Assembly (NCBI GenBank): GCA_958296165.1
Contig: OY282447.1
Span: 4,997,154-5,061,153 of the forward strand
Reading direction: 5' to 3'
Length of the DNA stretch: 64,000 bases
Source of the DNA: an uncultured Pseudomonadales bacterium
Lineage (GTDB): Bacteria > Pseudomonadota > Gammaproteobacteria > Pseudomonadales > Azotimanducaceae
In this document: positions 1 through 9,752 of the stretch, in pieces
How the letters are laid out: the number at the start of each line of letters is the position of its first letter
Position numbering within the stretch: the first letter of the stretch is position 1
The notes under the pieces: model-generated
The model's input: the letters and a program-made list of their open reading frames with translations, nothing else
Told to the model about the DNA's origin: nothing
Database searches by the model: none
Translations under genes and position numbers: made by a program

Positions 1-1
1 A

Positions 2-2398
2 AAGGAAGCTGCGACCTTGAAAGGCACCCTCGCGGCAGCCGAGCAGGCAGTCGCCGATATTGAACCTCGCGCCAGCGCCGCACGCGAACACGTCCGCCAG
101 CTAGAGGCGGGCGATGCGGAACAGGGCCGCAAGCTGCGCGAACAAGAAGCGGAAAACCGACGCCTGAAGTTCCGCGAACAGCAAAAGGAACTGCAAGCCA
201 AAGTCGCCGGCGCCAAGGAACTCCAAGCACTAGAACGCACGATTGCCGCCACCGAAACGGAAGTGCAAGAGCGCACCGAGAGGCTGGACAAAAGACGCGC
301 GTTGTTGCGTCAAGCAAAAGCCAGGACCGAGGCGGATCAAGACCAGCTGGAAGATTTGGAACTCGAACGGGATTGCGCCCGCTATCTCGCCGCACGGCGT
401 AAAGCGCAAACCCTGAAAGAACAGCAAGAGGCAGCGGAGCAGCACGCCAAGCGGGCCAAAGCGCTCGCTCGAGACGCCGAAGAGAAGCGCACAAGCGCAC
501 AAGCGTTGAACGCGCCTGCAGCTGCGGAAATCGATCACTTGAAACGCCTAGACACGGAACGCCGGATCGCCCAAGCCAAACTCTCCGTTGGATTGGCCGT
601 GGAGTTCACGCCCGAAGAAGCGGGCAACGCGGAAATCGCCGTCGATGGCGATGTGCGAAAACGGCAATTCAACGCCAGCGAACAGCTCGCCTACGAGGCC
701 GAACGTGAAGTTCGGTTCGACATAGAGGGCGTTGGCGCTTTGCGAGTACGCGGCGGCGGCCCCGCCCTGCGCGAGGAAGCGCAGAGCGCTACCGAACGTT
801 GGCGATCCACGGCCGAGGCTGCATTCGCCCGCGCCGGCGTAGACACGATGGACGGCCTAGCAGCAAAACGCCAACAAGCCGACACTCTGCTCGAGGAATC
901 GAAGCAGCTCGACTTCGATGCGACGCACGCGCAAAGTCTCAGCGAAGGCCTGGAAGCACTCGAACGCGACGCCGTGGTCGCAAACGCGGACGCCAAACGG
1001 TACCGCGCAGCCGTGGCCGAGTGGTTCGACGCCGGCGCTTCCGTAGACGATTACGTCGAGAGCCTCGAACAGCGCGGCGAGAGCGCCATCGCCCAGCAAA
1101 TGGAAGCGTTGGCGAAGAAAGTGAGCGAACGCGATTCGCTTTGCAAGCAAATGGAGATCGAAGTGGCTCGGGACGAAGAGAAGCTCGCCGGCCAGCAAGA
1201 CGACCTAGCCCGCCGCCGCGAAGAATTGCGTACTTCCGCACTGACGAACGAGAAGTGGAAAGAGCTCCTAGACCAAGCGGACGCCCAAGAGGATAGACTC
1301 GACCAAGACCTCGCCGCCGTAGACGCCGAGCTCGTCGCCATCCAAGCCGAAGCCACGGCGGAGGCAGAGAGTGCGCAAAACACTCTCACCACGCTGACAC
1401 GTGAAGAGAACGCAAAACGCGAAGAACGCGACGAAACCAACGAACGCCGGCAAGCGGCGCTCAACCAATTGGCAAAGTTGCAGGGCGAAGCAGGCGAGCT
1501 TGAGAATCTAGTGGCGAACTTGGACGTAACCACTCTGCAAACGACCTACGACGAACGCAAATCCCGCTTGGACGAGTTGCCGGACGCAGACGACGACGCC
1601 ATCACCGACCTCGCCGAACTCGAGCATCGCCGCGACCGTGCCAACGCGGTCGCCAACTCGCGTCGTGACGAACTCCACACCGCGCAAGGCGCCCTCAGCC
1701 AAGTTGGCGGTCAATACGTTGAAGAGCAAGCTATCCAGGCCAAGGAAGCCATCGATGCACTGGCCAGCCGCGAACACGACTTAGAGCTCGAATACGGCGC
1801 TTGGAAACTGCTGCGCGACACTTTAGCCGACGCCGAGAAGGAAGACGCCACGCATCTCGGCGACGCGCTCGTCGAACCCGTTAGCAAACACATGGCGCAA
1901 CTCACAGCCGGGCGCTACGACCAAGTAGACATCGGCCCCCACCTCGACGCCAGCGGCATTCGCCTCGGCGGCCACGAACACTCGTTCGAGGAACTATCCG
2001 TTGGCACACGCGAGCAAGTCGCGCTGCTGTTGCGGCTCTCAATCGCCGAAGCGCTCGACAGTTTCGTGATTCTTGACGATCACCTCACCCAATCCGACCC
2101 AATTCGCATGCGGTGGATACGCCAGTTGCTCGGCGACGCGGCACAGAAAATCCAAGTAGTGGTGATGACCTGCCATCCCGACGCCTATCTCACAGGCGAC
2201 GAACATGCGGTGGACTTGACGCAATGCGTACAGCGCCACGACACCGCGCCGCCGCCCGCTACGGACGACAACGCCGATCCCGTACCGGCTGCCGCCGAGA
2301 AGCTCACACCCACGCCGACTCGGCGCCGCAGGCGCGAGCCGACGAAAGACGACGACTTGGATTTAGAGACCCAATTGCGCGAGTCGACGCGCGGCTAG
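2..2398 (+). CDS. SMC/YhaN-like coiled-coil ATPase, 5'-truncated by window edge
   Basis: The frame is open from base 2 with no stop upstream of the first start-like codon at 17, so the N-terminus with the Walker A half is outside the window. About 650 residues of charged Lys/Glu/Arg/Ala-rich heptad sequence form a long coiled coil. The C-terminal head carries an ABC-type signature (LSVGTREQVALLLRLSIAE), a Walker B strand (FVILDD), a D-loop-like segment and a switch His (TCHPD). This architecture is that of the Rad50/SbcC/YhaN group of DNA-end or chromosome-handling ATPases. No CxxC zinc hook is visible, which favours a YhaN-like protein over SbcC. The tail after the head is Pro/Arg-rich. Its stop overlaps the convergent bufC stop by 4 bp. 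The family is confident, the substrate unknown. Confidence 0.8.
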   Translation, partial: KEAATLKGTLAAAEQAVADIEPRASAAREHVRQLEAGDAEQGRKLREQEAENRRLKFREQQKELQAKVAGAKELQALERTIAATETEVQERTERLDKRRALLRQAKARTEADQDQLEDLELERDCARYLAARRKAQTLKEQQEAAEQHAKRAKALARDAEEKRTSAQALNAPAAAEIDHLKRLDTERRIAQAKLSVGLAVEFTPEEAGNAEIAVDGDVRKRQFNASEQLAYEAEREVRFDIEGVGALRVRGGGPALREEAQSATERWRSTAEAAFARAGVDTMDGLAAKRQQADTLLEESKQLDFDATHAQSLSEGLEALERDAVVANADAKRYRAAVAEWFDAGASVDDYVESLEQRGESAIAQQMEALAKKVSERDSLCKQMEIEVARDEEKLAGQQDDLARRREELRTSALTNEKWKELLDQADAQEDRLDQDLAAVDAELVAIQAEATAEAESAQNTLTTLTREENAKREERDETNERRQAALNQLAKLQGEAGELENLVANLDVTTLQTTYDERKSRLDELPDADDDAITDLAELEHRRDRANAVANSRRDELHTAQGALSQVGGQYVEEQAIQAKEAIDALASREHDLELEYGAWKLLRDTLADAEKEDATHLGDALVEPVSKHMAQLTAGRYDQVDIGPHLDASGIRLGGHEHSFEELSVGTREQVALLLRLSIAEALDSFVILDDHLTQSDPIRMRWIRQLLGDAAQKIQVVVMTCHPDAYLTGDEHAVDLTQCVQRHDTAPPPATDDNADPVPAAAEKLTPTPTRRRRREPTKDDDLDLETQLRESTRG

Positions 2399-3156
2399 GC
2401 GGTCCGACTAAGCCGCACGATCACGTCTTGGCGATGCAATTCCTCAAGCACGGCCAGCCCGGTTTGTTCGATGCGCGCAAGCGGCAGACCCGTCTCGCTG
2501 GCAAGAATATCGAAGCAGCTACGGCAATCGTTGCCTTCCCCCACCAGTTCCAGCAAGCGCAATGTCATGGCGTTTGACGAGATGACCCGCACGCGGTCGT
2601 TGCGGTTGCGGCAGACGATCAGATAGGTGTGGTCCGCCGGCGGCGCCGCGGGCCGATAGTCCGCGCCGATGCGCTGCACCGGGTAGGCGTAGCGCAGCGG
2701 CCAGACGAGCGGCGAGACGCCCATCGGATCGTCGACGGCGATCGGCACGTCGTCGAAGTCGCAGTCCGCGTCCGGCGCGAAGTCCAGCGATCGCTTCACC
2801 CACTCGTAGTGGCAGAGCTCCAAGGCAAACGGCGGCAGCGAATCGCTTTGCAGCGCCGCCAGATACTCCAGGAACTCTTCAGGGAGGCGTAGGTAGTAAG
2901 GCGTCTGCGCGCGGTGACAACGAATGAAGCCGCGCACCAGCACGCGCCAGTCGGCATCTTCTGTGATGCGGCGGAAAACGCGGTAGGTGTAGCTTAAAGC
3001 AGACTCGATGTTGTTGTAGAACAGCCGCGCGTAGAGCCGCATGCGGCGCTCTTCGATGCCGGCCGGCAGCGCATGGGCGTCCGGGTCGCGAATGAACGCG
3101 GCGAAATCGCGCTGCACGGCTTGGAACGCATCGTCCTGCGTCTGCGCTGCGCACAC
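2395..3156 (-). CDS. bufC: BufC/HvfC-like DUF2063 protein, partner of the MNIO enzyme
   Basis: The product is about 253 aa with the DUF2063 N-terminal pattern (FAAFIRDP, then RMRLYARLFYNN and the LPEEFLEYL region). In bufferin/Hvf operons this family is the partner of a DUF692 multinuclear iron oxidase and helps it engage the precursor peptide. The open frame extends upstream to 3348, but that part overlaps bufB. I chose the GTG at 3156 because it follows an AGAGGA ribosome-binding sequence and gives the family's usual N-terminus. It is the last gene of a bufA-bufB-bufC operon. The stop overlaps the convergent ATPase gene. Confidence 0.82.
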   Translation of the reverse strand: MCAAQTQDDAFQAVQRDFAAFIRDPDAHALPAGIEERRMRLYARLFYNNIESALSYTYRVFRRITEDADWRVLVRGFIRCHRAQTPYYLRLPEEFLEYLAALQSDSLPPFALELCHYEWVKRSLDFAPDADCDFDDVPIAVDDPMGVSPLVWPLRYAYPVQRIGADYRPAAPPADHTYLIVCRNRNDRVRVISSNAMTLRLLELVGEGNDCRSCFDILASETGLPLARIEQTGLAVLEELHRQDVIVRLSRTA

Positions 3157-3200
3157 GGTGCGTTCCTCTCTCCCTCTCTCCCTCTCTTCCTCAAGCCTCT

Positions 3201-4034
3201 TTAAGCGCGTGCCGAGGCGGCGCTCTGGAGCGCGCCAACGGTCGCTACTTCGTCGAGCAGCTCGGCCAAGGGTGGTATGTCGAAATCGCGTTCCAACACC
3301 GTCGGCAATGGCCCGTACAGATCGTAGGCGTCCGCGAGCAAACGCCATACGGGATCGATGACGGGCGCCGCGTGGGTGTCCACGCGCAGGTCTTCCGCCT
3401 CGCGGCGGTGCCCGGCCACGTGAATGTAGGCCGCTCGGCCGCCAGGGAGGCCGCGCAGAAAGGCGCCGGGGTCGTAGCCGAAGTTCACGCTGTTCACGTA
3501 GATGTTGTTGACGTCCAGCAGCAACAGACAGTCGGACTGGTCGATCACAGCGTTGATGAACTCCAACTCGCTCAATTCGTTGCCGAGCGAGGCGTAATAC
3601 GAGATGTTCTCCACGCCGATGCGCCGGCCGAGGGCATCCTGCACGCGCTTTATGCGCTCCGCCACGTAGCGCACAGCGGCCTCCGTAAAGGGGATCGGCA
3701 TTAGATCATAGAGATGGCCGGCGTCCGAGCAGGCAGAGAGATGCTCCGAGTAGAAACGGACGTCGTTCTCATCCAAGAAGCGTTTGAGAGCAGCGAGAAA
3801 GTCGGCGTCCAGCGGCGCGGGGCCGCCTAGAGACAACGACAGGCCGTGACAGATGCAGGGGAAACGCTCCGTGAACGCTCGAAAGCGTCGCCCGAAGCGA
3901 CCGCCGATATCGATCCAGTTCTCGGGCGCGAACTCTAGGAAGTCGATTCGCTCGGCGTCTGGGTGTTCGGCGAGCTCCGCCATGAAAGCCCGACGCAGCC
4001 CCAAGCCGGCGCCAAGAACGCCAGCTGCGCCCAC
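3201..4034 (-). CDS. bufB: BufB/HvfB-like multinuclear non-heme iron oxidase (DUF692, MNIO)
   Basis: The product is 277 aa, the usual DUF692 size, with a TIM-barrel pattern including ENW near residue 38, the [10 protein letters not shown] strand, YSEHLS, VENISYY and [11 protein letters not shown], all rich in His, Glu, Asp and Asn for metal binding. MNIO enzymes modify cysteines of small precursor peptides, in bufferins to thiooxazoles that bind copper. Here the precursor (bufA) lies immediately upstream and the DUF2063 partner immediately downstream, so the operon is complete at its core. The start is a GTG at 4034 without an obvious ribosome-binding site; a slightly internal start is possible. 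Confidence 0.88.
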   Translation of the reverse strand: MGAAGVLGAGLGLRRAFMAELAEHPDAERIDFLEFAPENWIDIGGRFGRRFRAFTERFPCICHGLSLSLGGPAPLDADFLAALKRFLDENDVRFYSEHLSACSDAGHLYDLMPIPFTEAAVRYVAERIKRVQDALGRRIGVENISYYASLGNELSELEFINAVIDQSDCLLLLDVNNIYVNSVNFGYDPGAFLRGLPGGRAAYIHVAGHRREAEDLRVDTHAAPVIDPVWRLLADAYDLYGPLPTVLERDFDIPPLAELLDEVATVGALQSAASARA

Positions 4035-4143
4035 GGCTCAAGCGGTGAGGGAAGGAAGCCGGTGCCTGCCGTAACGCGCCGCGTTCACATGGGAATGCGG
4101 CGCGTTGCGAGCACCAGCAACCTTAAGTGGTGCGAAAAAGCGC

Positions 4144-4449
4144 CTAATGTTCGCTGGACTCCCCCTCGCTGTCAGCGTCGCCTTCCCCCTCGTCGCTGTC
4201 GCCGGACTTGTCTTCGCCGTGTTCGCCACACTCGCCTTCGCCGCAATTGGCTTCGTCCCCTTCCTTGGCGTCCTTGTCTCTGTCTTCACCGCAGCCGCCC
4301 TCTTTGTGGCCGGCAGCCAGCAAGGTGCCGTCCTCGATCAGCTGCGCCTCGAACGGATTCACTTCGTCCGCAACGGCACCTGCCGTCAAGGACATCGCGA
4401 ACGCTGCGCCGATGGCGGCAGCGATGGGCTTCATCTTGCGATTGTTCAT
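4144..4449 (-). CDS. bufA: BufA/HvfA-like exported precursor peptide (bufferin)
   Basis: The product is 101 aa. An N-terminal signal peptide (basic start, then an Ala/Gly-rich hydrophobic core ending AVADE) precedes a short mature region with three cysteines in EGGCGE and ANCGEGECGE contexts, then a very acidic Asp/Glu/Ser/Gly tail. The Cys-Gly-Glu pattern is typical of bufferin/HvfA peptides modified by DUF692 enzymes. The start at 4449 is preceded by GAGGAAA. It is first in the operon with bufB and bufC. Copper or other metal-stress regulation is expected from the family but is not shown by the sequence. A DoxX-like HvfD gene, often present, is absent here. Confidence 0.8.
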   Translation of the reverse strand: MNNRKMKPIAAAIGAAFAMSLTAGAVADEVNPFEAQLIEDGTLLAAGHKEGGCGEDRDKDAKEGDEANCGEGECGEHGEDKSGDSDEGEGDADSEGESSEH

Positions 4450-4536
4450 TGCATTTCCTCTGCTCAGTGTCGTCAAGGCTGTGCCGGTCGGCCCACGCTT
4501 GCGCACGGCTTGTGAACAGCCAACCCAACCACGAAG

Positions 4537-4548
4537 CCTGAGTATACT
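4537..4548 (-). promoter_or_regulatory. Palindrome overlapping a candidate -10 upstream of bufA
   Basis: TGAGTATACTCA is a perfect 12-bp palindrome about 90 bp upstream of bufA. It contains TATACT, a good -10 hexamer, while no convincing -35 lies at 16-18 bp. A dyad over a promoter is what a repressor or activator operator looks like. The assignment is tentative. Confidence 0.35.
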
Positions 4549-4602
4549 CACGGCCACGCAATACAACAGCGTTTGTTTTCGCTGTTTTCCCGATGCTCGC
4601 CG

Positions 4603-7600
4603 CTACAGATCGGCCGCCGCTTCCACCGCCTGAAAGCGTTCGTGAAGCCGTTTGGCGGAGATCTTGCCGCGCGTGCCAACGCGCTGGCTGAACGTGGCGA
4701 TGCGAAACTCTTCGATGGCAAAGCGCAGCTCGTCGACTTGCTCCGTGACGCCGGCATCGCGCAGCGCGGCCAAGCGAGCCAGCCATGGCCGTATCGCATC
4801 CATCCCCGCCTGATCGCGCTGAACGCGGCCACGCAGCCTGTCGATGCGGTAGGCCATGCCGTCCAAATACCGTGGCAGGTCCGCCAATCGGTGCCGGGGA
4901 GTCGAGTTTAGAAACCGCGCCCCTACAAGATGGCCGAGCTGCTCCTCGAGATCCGCACGGCTGGCCGCGAAAGCTGGTGATTCGAGGCCTTGCACTGCGC
5001 TCGCCACCTCGAAGCGTTTGGTCAAGATCGCTCTGGCCTGGTGCAATACCTCCGCGCACACGGGCGCCAGCTTGCCGGCCGTCAATCGGGCATCGAACGC
5101 CGGCCGCGTGGTAGGCAAGTCTCGGCCTTCGAAGTAGGCGAACCAAGCGGCTGCCATGAGCAGCGAATCGGCGAGTTCCGTGGCGCTGCCAAGCGGCGCG
5201 TAGCGCAGTGCGAATGCACTGTCGCGTTCCACTTCCCTAAGCAGCTGGCGCACCGATCGCGGCTCGGCTAGGAGCGCCAAACGCGCGTATCCAGCGCGGT
5301 TCTGTGTTGCTTGGGCAGCGGGCGTGGGGTGGATCAACAGATCCACGCCGCTGCCGCGGTCGACAAGAACGGGATAGACCACGGCGCGACCGGCCGGGGT
5401 CTGCACCGGCAGCGTCGCCGGCACGCCCTGCTCTGGGAAGGTCAACATCGCCAAACGCTCGTGTTGCGCCCGCCAATCACCGGCGATGACGCTCTCCACC
5501 TTGGCCAGCAGGCGGCTGCGCAGCGCATCGACATCCCGATCCTGATCCACCACACGCCGCCTCTCCCCGCGCACTTGCACGTTCATGCGCAAATGCGGCG
5601 GCAGCGCGTCCACGCGCCACTCGGCCACCGGCACAGTCACTCCGAACGCGGCACGGATGGCGTTCGAGATTGCCGGCAGCAACTTGCCGCAGCGGTACGT
5701 TCGCGGCGCTTGCAGTTTGGGCAGAATGGCGGCCACCCGATCCGGCGCCGGCGCCAGCTGCCGGCGGGTCGCCTTCGGCAGGCCTCTTACCAGCGCCAGG
5801 CACTTCTGCTCGAAGAAGCCCGGCACCAGCCAATCCAGCGCATCGGCATCCAGCTGCGCAAGCTGGCCGAGATCCACACGGGCGGTTACGCCGTCGTCCG
5901 GCTCGCCGGGCGCGAACTTGTAGCCAAGCGACACCTCCACTTCGCCGCAACGCAAACGGGTCGGGAAGTCATCGGCGCCGAACTGTCCGTCTGCGCGCGC
6001 AAGCACATCCTGTTCGGCCATCTCGAACCGAGCGAGCCCGGCGGCGCCGACGCCGCGGGCATAGCGCTGCCAAGTCGCAACGGAACAGACATGCTCTGGC
6101 AAACGCGCCAGATAGAAGCGCGCGCGCGTCGTTTCGCTGGCCAGCAGGTCGGCGCGACGGCCTCTAGCCTGGCGTTCCTCCACGCGACGGATCAAGCGTT
6201 CGTTGTGGACGAGGAACTCAGCGTCGATGCGTTTCCCTTCCTTGCCGCGGCGACGCACCAGCGCTTCGCGCACGAATATCTCGCGCGCCGCTGCCATGTC
6301 CACCAGCGCCGCCCGTCTCGGCCGCTGTGCCACGACGGTGAGGCCGTAGACCGTCACGCGCTCGTCCACGATGGCTTCGCCGCGCGCTGCGTCCCAGCGC
6401 GGAGCGGAGAAGGTGGATTTGGCGATGTGCCGAGCGGACTGTTCGATCCACTCGGGCTCTACCGCGGCAACGCAGCGGGCGAACGTGTCGCCCGTGTCGC
6501 TGATCTCGGCCGCGACCACCCACGGCGGTGACGCACGGCTTAGCGTGGAGCCGGGAAACAGGCGGAAACGCAGGCCGCGAGCGCCGTCGTAATCCGTCCA
6601 GCGACTGCGCTTGCGCTTGCCGATGCCTTGTTCGCCGCCGTGTTCCGCTGGGTCGCGCCTTTGGCCGACGAAGCCGAGCGAACCGGCGATGAGCGCACGG
6701 TGCAGGGTGGCGTAGTCGGCCGGTTGCGTGTTCACCTGCATGCCTAGTTCTTTGCACGCCAACAGCAGTTGACGGTGCAAGGCGTGCCATTCGCGCACTC
6801 GCGGCGGACTCAAGAAGTGCTTTTCCAAGAGGCGCTGGAAAGCGCTGCGCGTGTTCTCCGCACGCACGTCCTCGATCCAGCGCCACAGCTTGATGAAAAC
6901 GAGGAAGTCGGACCTGGCAGTTTGCCTGGCAGTTTGGTCGGCCTTGTCCGCGCCAGTCTCGGCGAATAGAGCATGCGCCCGATCCGCCGCTTCGCGCCGA
7001 TCGAGCGGCCGCAGGCGTGGATCTTGGGCCGCCAGCGCCGCAACTACCACGAGCATCTCCGCCGCCGCCCCGGTGCGCGCCGCTTCCACCAGCATGCGCG
7101 CCAAGCGCGGGTCTACCGGCAGCCGCGCCATGGTGCGGCCGGTTTCGGTGAGCGCGTCGTCCTCAAGGGCCTGCAGCTCGTGTAGCAGCCGGATGGCGTC
7201 GCGCACTGCGCGAGCATCCGGTGGATCGATGAACGGGAACGCGCTGATGTCACCCAAGCGGAAGGCGCGCATCGCCAATACCACGGACGCCAAGTTGGTG
7301 CGCTTGAGCTCGGGGTCCGTGTAGGCCGGGCGGGCGTTGAAGTCGTCTTCTTCGTAGAGCCGGTAGCAAACGCCGGGTGCGATCCTGCCGCAACGGCCGG
7401 CCCGTTGCTCGGCGCTCGCCTGAGAGATCGCTTCCACCGGCAAGCGCTGCAACTTGGCGCGGTAGCTGTAGCGGCTCATGCGCGCCAGGCCGGGGTCTAC
7501 CACATAGCCGATGTTCGGCACCGTGATGCTGGTCTCGGCGACGTTGGTGGCCAGCACCACACGCTGCCGGCCGCCCGGCGCGAACACGCGCCGCTGCTCC

Positions 7601-8541
7601 GTAAAGGGCAAGCGCGCGTAAAGGGGGAGGATGTCGAAGCGGTCGCGGAAGGTCTTGCGGAGCAGCTGGGCGTTCTCGAATATCTCCCGCTCGCCGGACT
7701 GGAAGACCAGGACGTCGCGCCGTCCGACCGGTGATTCCTTGGCGATGGTGTTCAGGCAGTCGATGAGGAGATCGGACGCGCTGGCGGGGTATTGGTTTTC
7801 CGAACGGGGTTTGCCTTTGTCGGCCGTGCGGCGCCTGCCCGCGGCGCTGGCGGTGGGCGGGAAGTAGACGATTTCCACGGGATAGCCGCGCCCCGTTACT
7901 TCCACAACCGGTGCGCCGTTGAAGTGCTTGGCGAAGGCGTCGACGTCGATCGTCGCGCTGGTGACGACCACCTTGAGATCGGGGCGGCGCGGCAGCAGCT
8001 GCTTCAGGCAGCCGAGGATGAAGTCGATATTCAGGCTGCGCTCGTGGGCTTCGTCGACGATCACGCAGTCGTACTGGCGCAGCAGGCGGTCGCGCTGTAA
8101 GTCGTTCAGCAGCAAGCCATCGGTCATCACTTTGACCACCGTGGCGGGCGAAACGCGATCCGCGAAACGCACCGCATAGCCCACCTCGCGCCCTAGCTCC
8201 ACGCCGAGTTCCGTCGCGATGCGCGCCGCCACCGTGCGGGCGGCCAGACGGCGCGGCTGCGTGTGCGCGATGGCGCCGTGCCGCCCCAAGCCTGCCGCCA
8301 AGCACGCCTTCGGCAGCTGAGTGGTCTTGCCGGAGCCGGTTTCGCCGGCGACGATGATTGCCTGGTGGTTGCGCAACAGCTCGACGATCTCGCCGATGCG
8401 CGGCGTGATGGGCAGTTCGGCTGGAAAGTCAGGCCGGGCGAGGTGCGCCGGCAAAGTGCGCGCAGAGTTCGGCTCTCGACCTCTGCTACCTTTGCGACCT
8501 TTGCTGCCTTTGCGATCCTTGCGCGATGCCGCCGCGCACAT
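4603..8541 (-). CDS. hrpA: DEAH-box ATP-dependent RNA helicase HrpA
   Basis: The product is 1312 aa, the normal HrpA length (about 1300). Walker A GETGSGKTT is at residues 66-74, DEAH at 163-166, the SAT motif near 195, and QRAGRCGR near 385 marks helicase motif VI. The helicase core, HA2/OB-fold region and the long DUF3418-type C-terminal half are all present. The first 25 residues are a Lys/Arg/Gly/Ser low-complexity tail encoded by short imperfect DNA repeats, so a later start cannot be excluded. HrpA resolves stalled, collided ribosomes. It lies 26 bp after the VWA gene and may be co-transcribed with it. Confidence 0.93.
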   Translation of the reverse strand: MCAAASRKDRKGSKGRKGSRGREPNSARTLPAHLARPDFPAELPITPRIGEIVELLRNHQAIIVAGETGSGKTTQLPKACLAAGLGRHGAIAHTQPRRLAARTVAARIATELGVELGREVGYAVRFADRVSPATVVKVMTDGLLLNDLQRDRLLRQYDCVIVDEAHERSLNIDFILGCLKQLLPRRPDLKVVVTSATIDVDAFAKHFNGAPVVEVTGRGYPVEIVYFPPTASAAGRRRTADKGKPRSENQYPASASDLLIDCLNTIAKESPVGRRDVLVFQSGEREIFENAQLLRKTFRDRFDILPLYARLPFTEQRRVFAPGGRQRVVLATNVAETSITVPNIGYVVDPGLARMSRYSYRAKLQRLPVEAISQASAEQRAGRCGRIAPGVCYRLYEEDDFNARPAYTDPELKRTNLASVVLAMRAFRLGDISAFPFIDPPDARAVRDAIRLLHELQALEDDALTETGRTMARLPVDPRLARMLVEAARTGAAAEMLVVVAALAAQDPRLRPLDRREAADRAHALFAETGADKADQTARQTARSDFLVFIKLWRWIEDVRAENTRSAFQRLLEKHFLSPPRVREWHALHRQLLLACKELGMQVNTQPADYATLHRALIAGSLGFVGQRRDPAEHGGEQGIGKRKRSRWTDYDGARGLRFRLFPGSTLSRASPPWVVAAEISDTGDTFARCVAAVEPEWIEQSARHIAKSTFSAPRWDAARGEAIVDERVTVYGLTVVAQRPRRAALVDMAAAREIFVREALVRRRGKEGKRIDAEFLVHNERLIRRVEERQARGRRADLLASETTRARFYLARLPEHVCSVATWQRYARGVGAAGLARFEMAEQDVLARADGQFGADDFPTRLRCGEVEVSLGYKFAPGEPDDGVTARVDLGQLAQLDADALDWLVPGFFEQKCLALVRGLPKATRRQLAPAPDRVAAILPKLQAPRTYRCGKLLPAISNAIRAAFGVTVPVAEWRVDALPPHLRMNVQVRGERRRVVDQDRDVDALRSRLLAKVESVIAGDWRAQHERLAMLTFPEQGVPATLPVQTPAGRAVVYPVLVDRGSGVDLLIHPTPAAQATQNRAGYARLALLAEPRSVRQLLREVERDSAFALRYAPLGSATELADSLLMAAAWFAYFEGRDLPTTRPAFDARLTAGKLAPVCAEVLHQARAILTKRFEVASAVQGLESPAFAASRADLEEQLGHLVGARFLNSTPRHRLADLPRYLDGMAYRIDRLRGRVQRDQAGMDAIRPWLARLAALRDAGVTEQVDELRFAIEEFRIATFSQRVGTRGKISAKRLHERFQAVEAAADL

Positions 8542-8567
8542 CCGTCGCCTACTTGCGCTGACCGCGC

Positions 8568-9728
8568 CTACTTGGAGAGGTAGTTCATGCCTTCTTCAAG
8601 ACCGCGGATCGTCAGCGGGTACATCTGACCATCCACTAGATCTTGCGTCATGGCCACCGAGCTCGAGTACTCCCACGTTTCCTGCGGAGTCGGATTGATC
8701 CATACCAGTTTCTCGTAGCCGGCCATGAAGCGGCGAATCCACATTGCGCCCGGCTCTTCGTTCCAGTGCTCCACGCTGCCGCCAGCGTGCGTGATCTCGT
8801 AAGGCGCCATGGTGGCGTCGCCGACGAACACCACCTTGTAGTCGCGGGCGTACTTGTTGAGGATTTCCCAAGTGGGGATGCGCTCGTTCATGCGTCGGCG
8901 GTTGTCCTTCCACACCGATTCGTAGAGGAAGTTGTGGAAGTAGAAGTTCGCCATGTGCTTGAACTCGGTGTGGGTGGCCGAGAACAGCTCTTCGCAGATC
9001 TTCACATGCGCGTCCATGGAGCCGCCGATGTCGAAGAACAGCAGCACCTTGACGGTGTTGCGGCGCTCGGGGCGGAAGCGGATGTCCAGCATGCCGCCGT
9101 TGTGCGCGGTGGAGCGGATGGTGTTGTCCATGTCCAGTTCTTCTTCTCGGCCGGTGCGGGCGAACTTGCGCAGGCGCCGCAACGCCAGCTTGATGTTGCG
9201 CGTGCCCAGCTCCACCGAGTCGTCCAAGTTCTTGTACTGACGCTGATCCCAAACCTTCTTGGCTTTCTTCTTCTTGCCGCGTCCCAAGCCGCCTGGGCCG
9301 TTGCGGCCTTGGCGATTGGCGTTGCCTTCCTCGCCCTTCTCGCCCTTCCCTTCCTCGGCTTGCTCTGCCTCCTCACGCGCCTTGCGAAACGCCTCGATGA
9401 GTTTTTCCAAGCCGCCCAAGGATTCGATCCGCCTCAGTTCTTCCGGAGTTAGGCTCTTCTCGAACTCGCGCCGCAGCCACTCGTCGGGGATGAGCGATTC
9501 GAGCAGGCCGTGCAGGTCTTCAAGGCCCTTGAAATAGGCGCTGAAGGCTCGATCGAACTTGTCGTAGTTCTTTTCGTCCTTCACCATGCAAGTGCGCGAG
9601 AGCAGGTAGAAGTCGTCGACGCTGCTGTAGATCACCCGTTCCTTAAGAGCGGCGATCAAGTCCATCAGCTCGCGGATGGTCGCCGGCACTTGATAGCGCC
9701 GCAGCGTGAGGAAGAAGTTGATCAGCAC
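8568..9728 (-). CDS. VWA domain protein, CoxE-like
   Basis: The product is 386 aa. The N-terminal half has the helical CoxE-type region, followed near residues 120-160 by a Lys/Glu/Gly-rich low-complexity linker. A von Willebrand A domain follows with its metal-binding DIGGS motif at 233-237. The GTG start at 9728 has GGGAGGG upstream. It follows a MoxR ATPase by 24 bp. MoxR-VWA pairs act as chaperone-like AAA+ machines that insert cofactors or remodel partner proteins; the client here is not evident. The final residues GLEEGMNYLSK are typical of the proteobacterial family. Confidence 0.88.
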   Translation of the reverse strand: MLINFFLTLRRYQVPATIRELMDLIAALKERVIYSSVDDFYLLSRTCMVKDEKNYDKFDRAFSAYFKGLEDLHGLLESLIPDEWLRREFEKSLTPEELRRIESLGGLEKLIEAFRKAREEAEQAEEGKGEKGEEGNANRQGRNGPGGLGRGKKKKAKKVWDQRQYKNLDDSVELGTRNIKLALRRLRKFARTGREEELDMDNTIRSTAHNGGMLDIRFRPERRNTVKVLLFFDIGGSMDAHVKICEELFSATHTEFKHMANFYFHNFLYESVWKDNRRRMNERIPTWEILNKYARDYKVVFVGDATMAPYEITHAGGSVEHWNEEPGAMWIRRFMAGYEKLVWINPTPQETWEYSSSVAMTQDLVDGQMYPLTIRGLEEGMNYLSK

Positions 9729-9752
9729 AACACGCCCTCCCTAAGCCGCCGA

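Noticed and set aside
17-2398. First gene as JetC of the same Wadjet system
   Set aside because: The C-terminal head fits the YhaN/SbcC group and it neighbours a bufferin operon, 35 kb from jetD; no JetA or JetB is adjacent.
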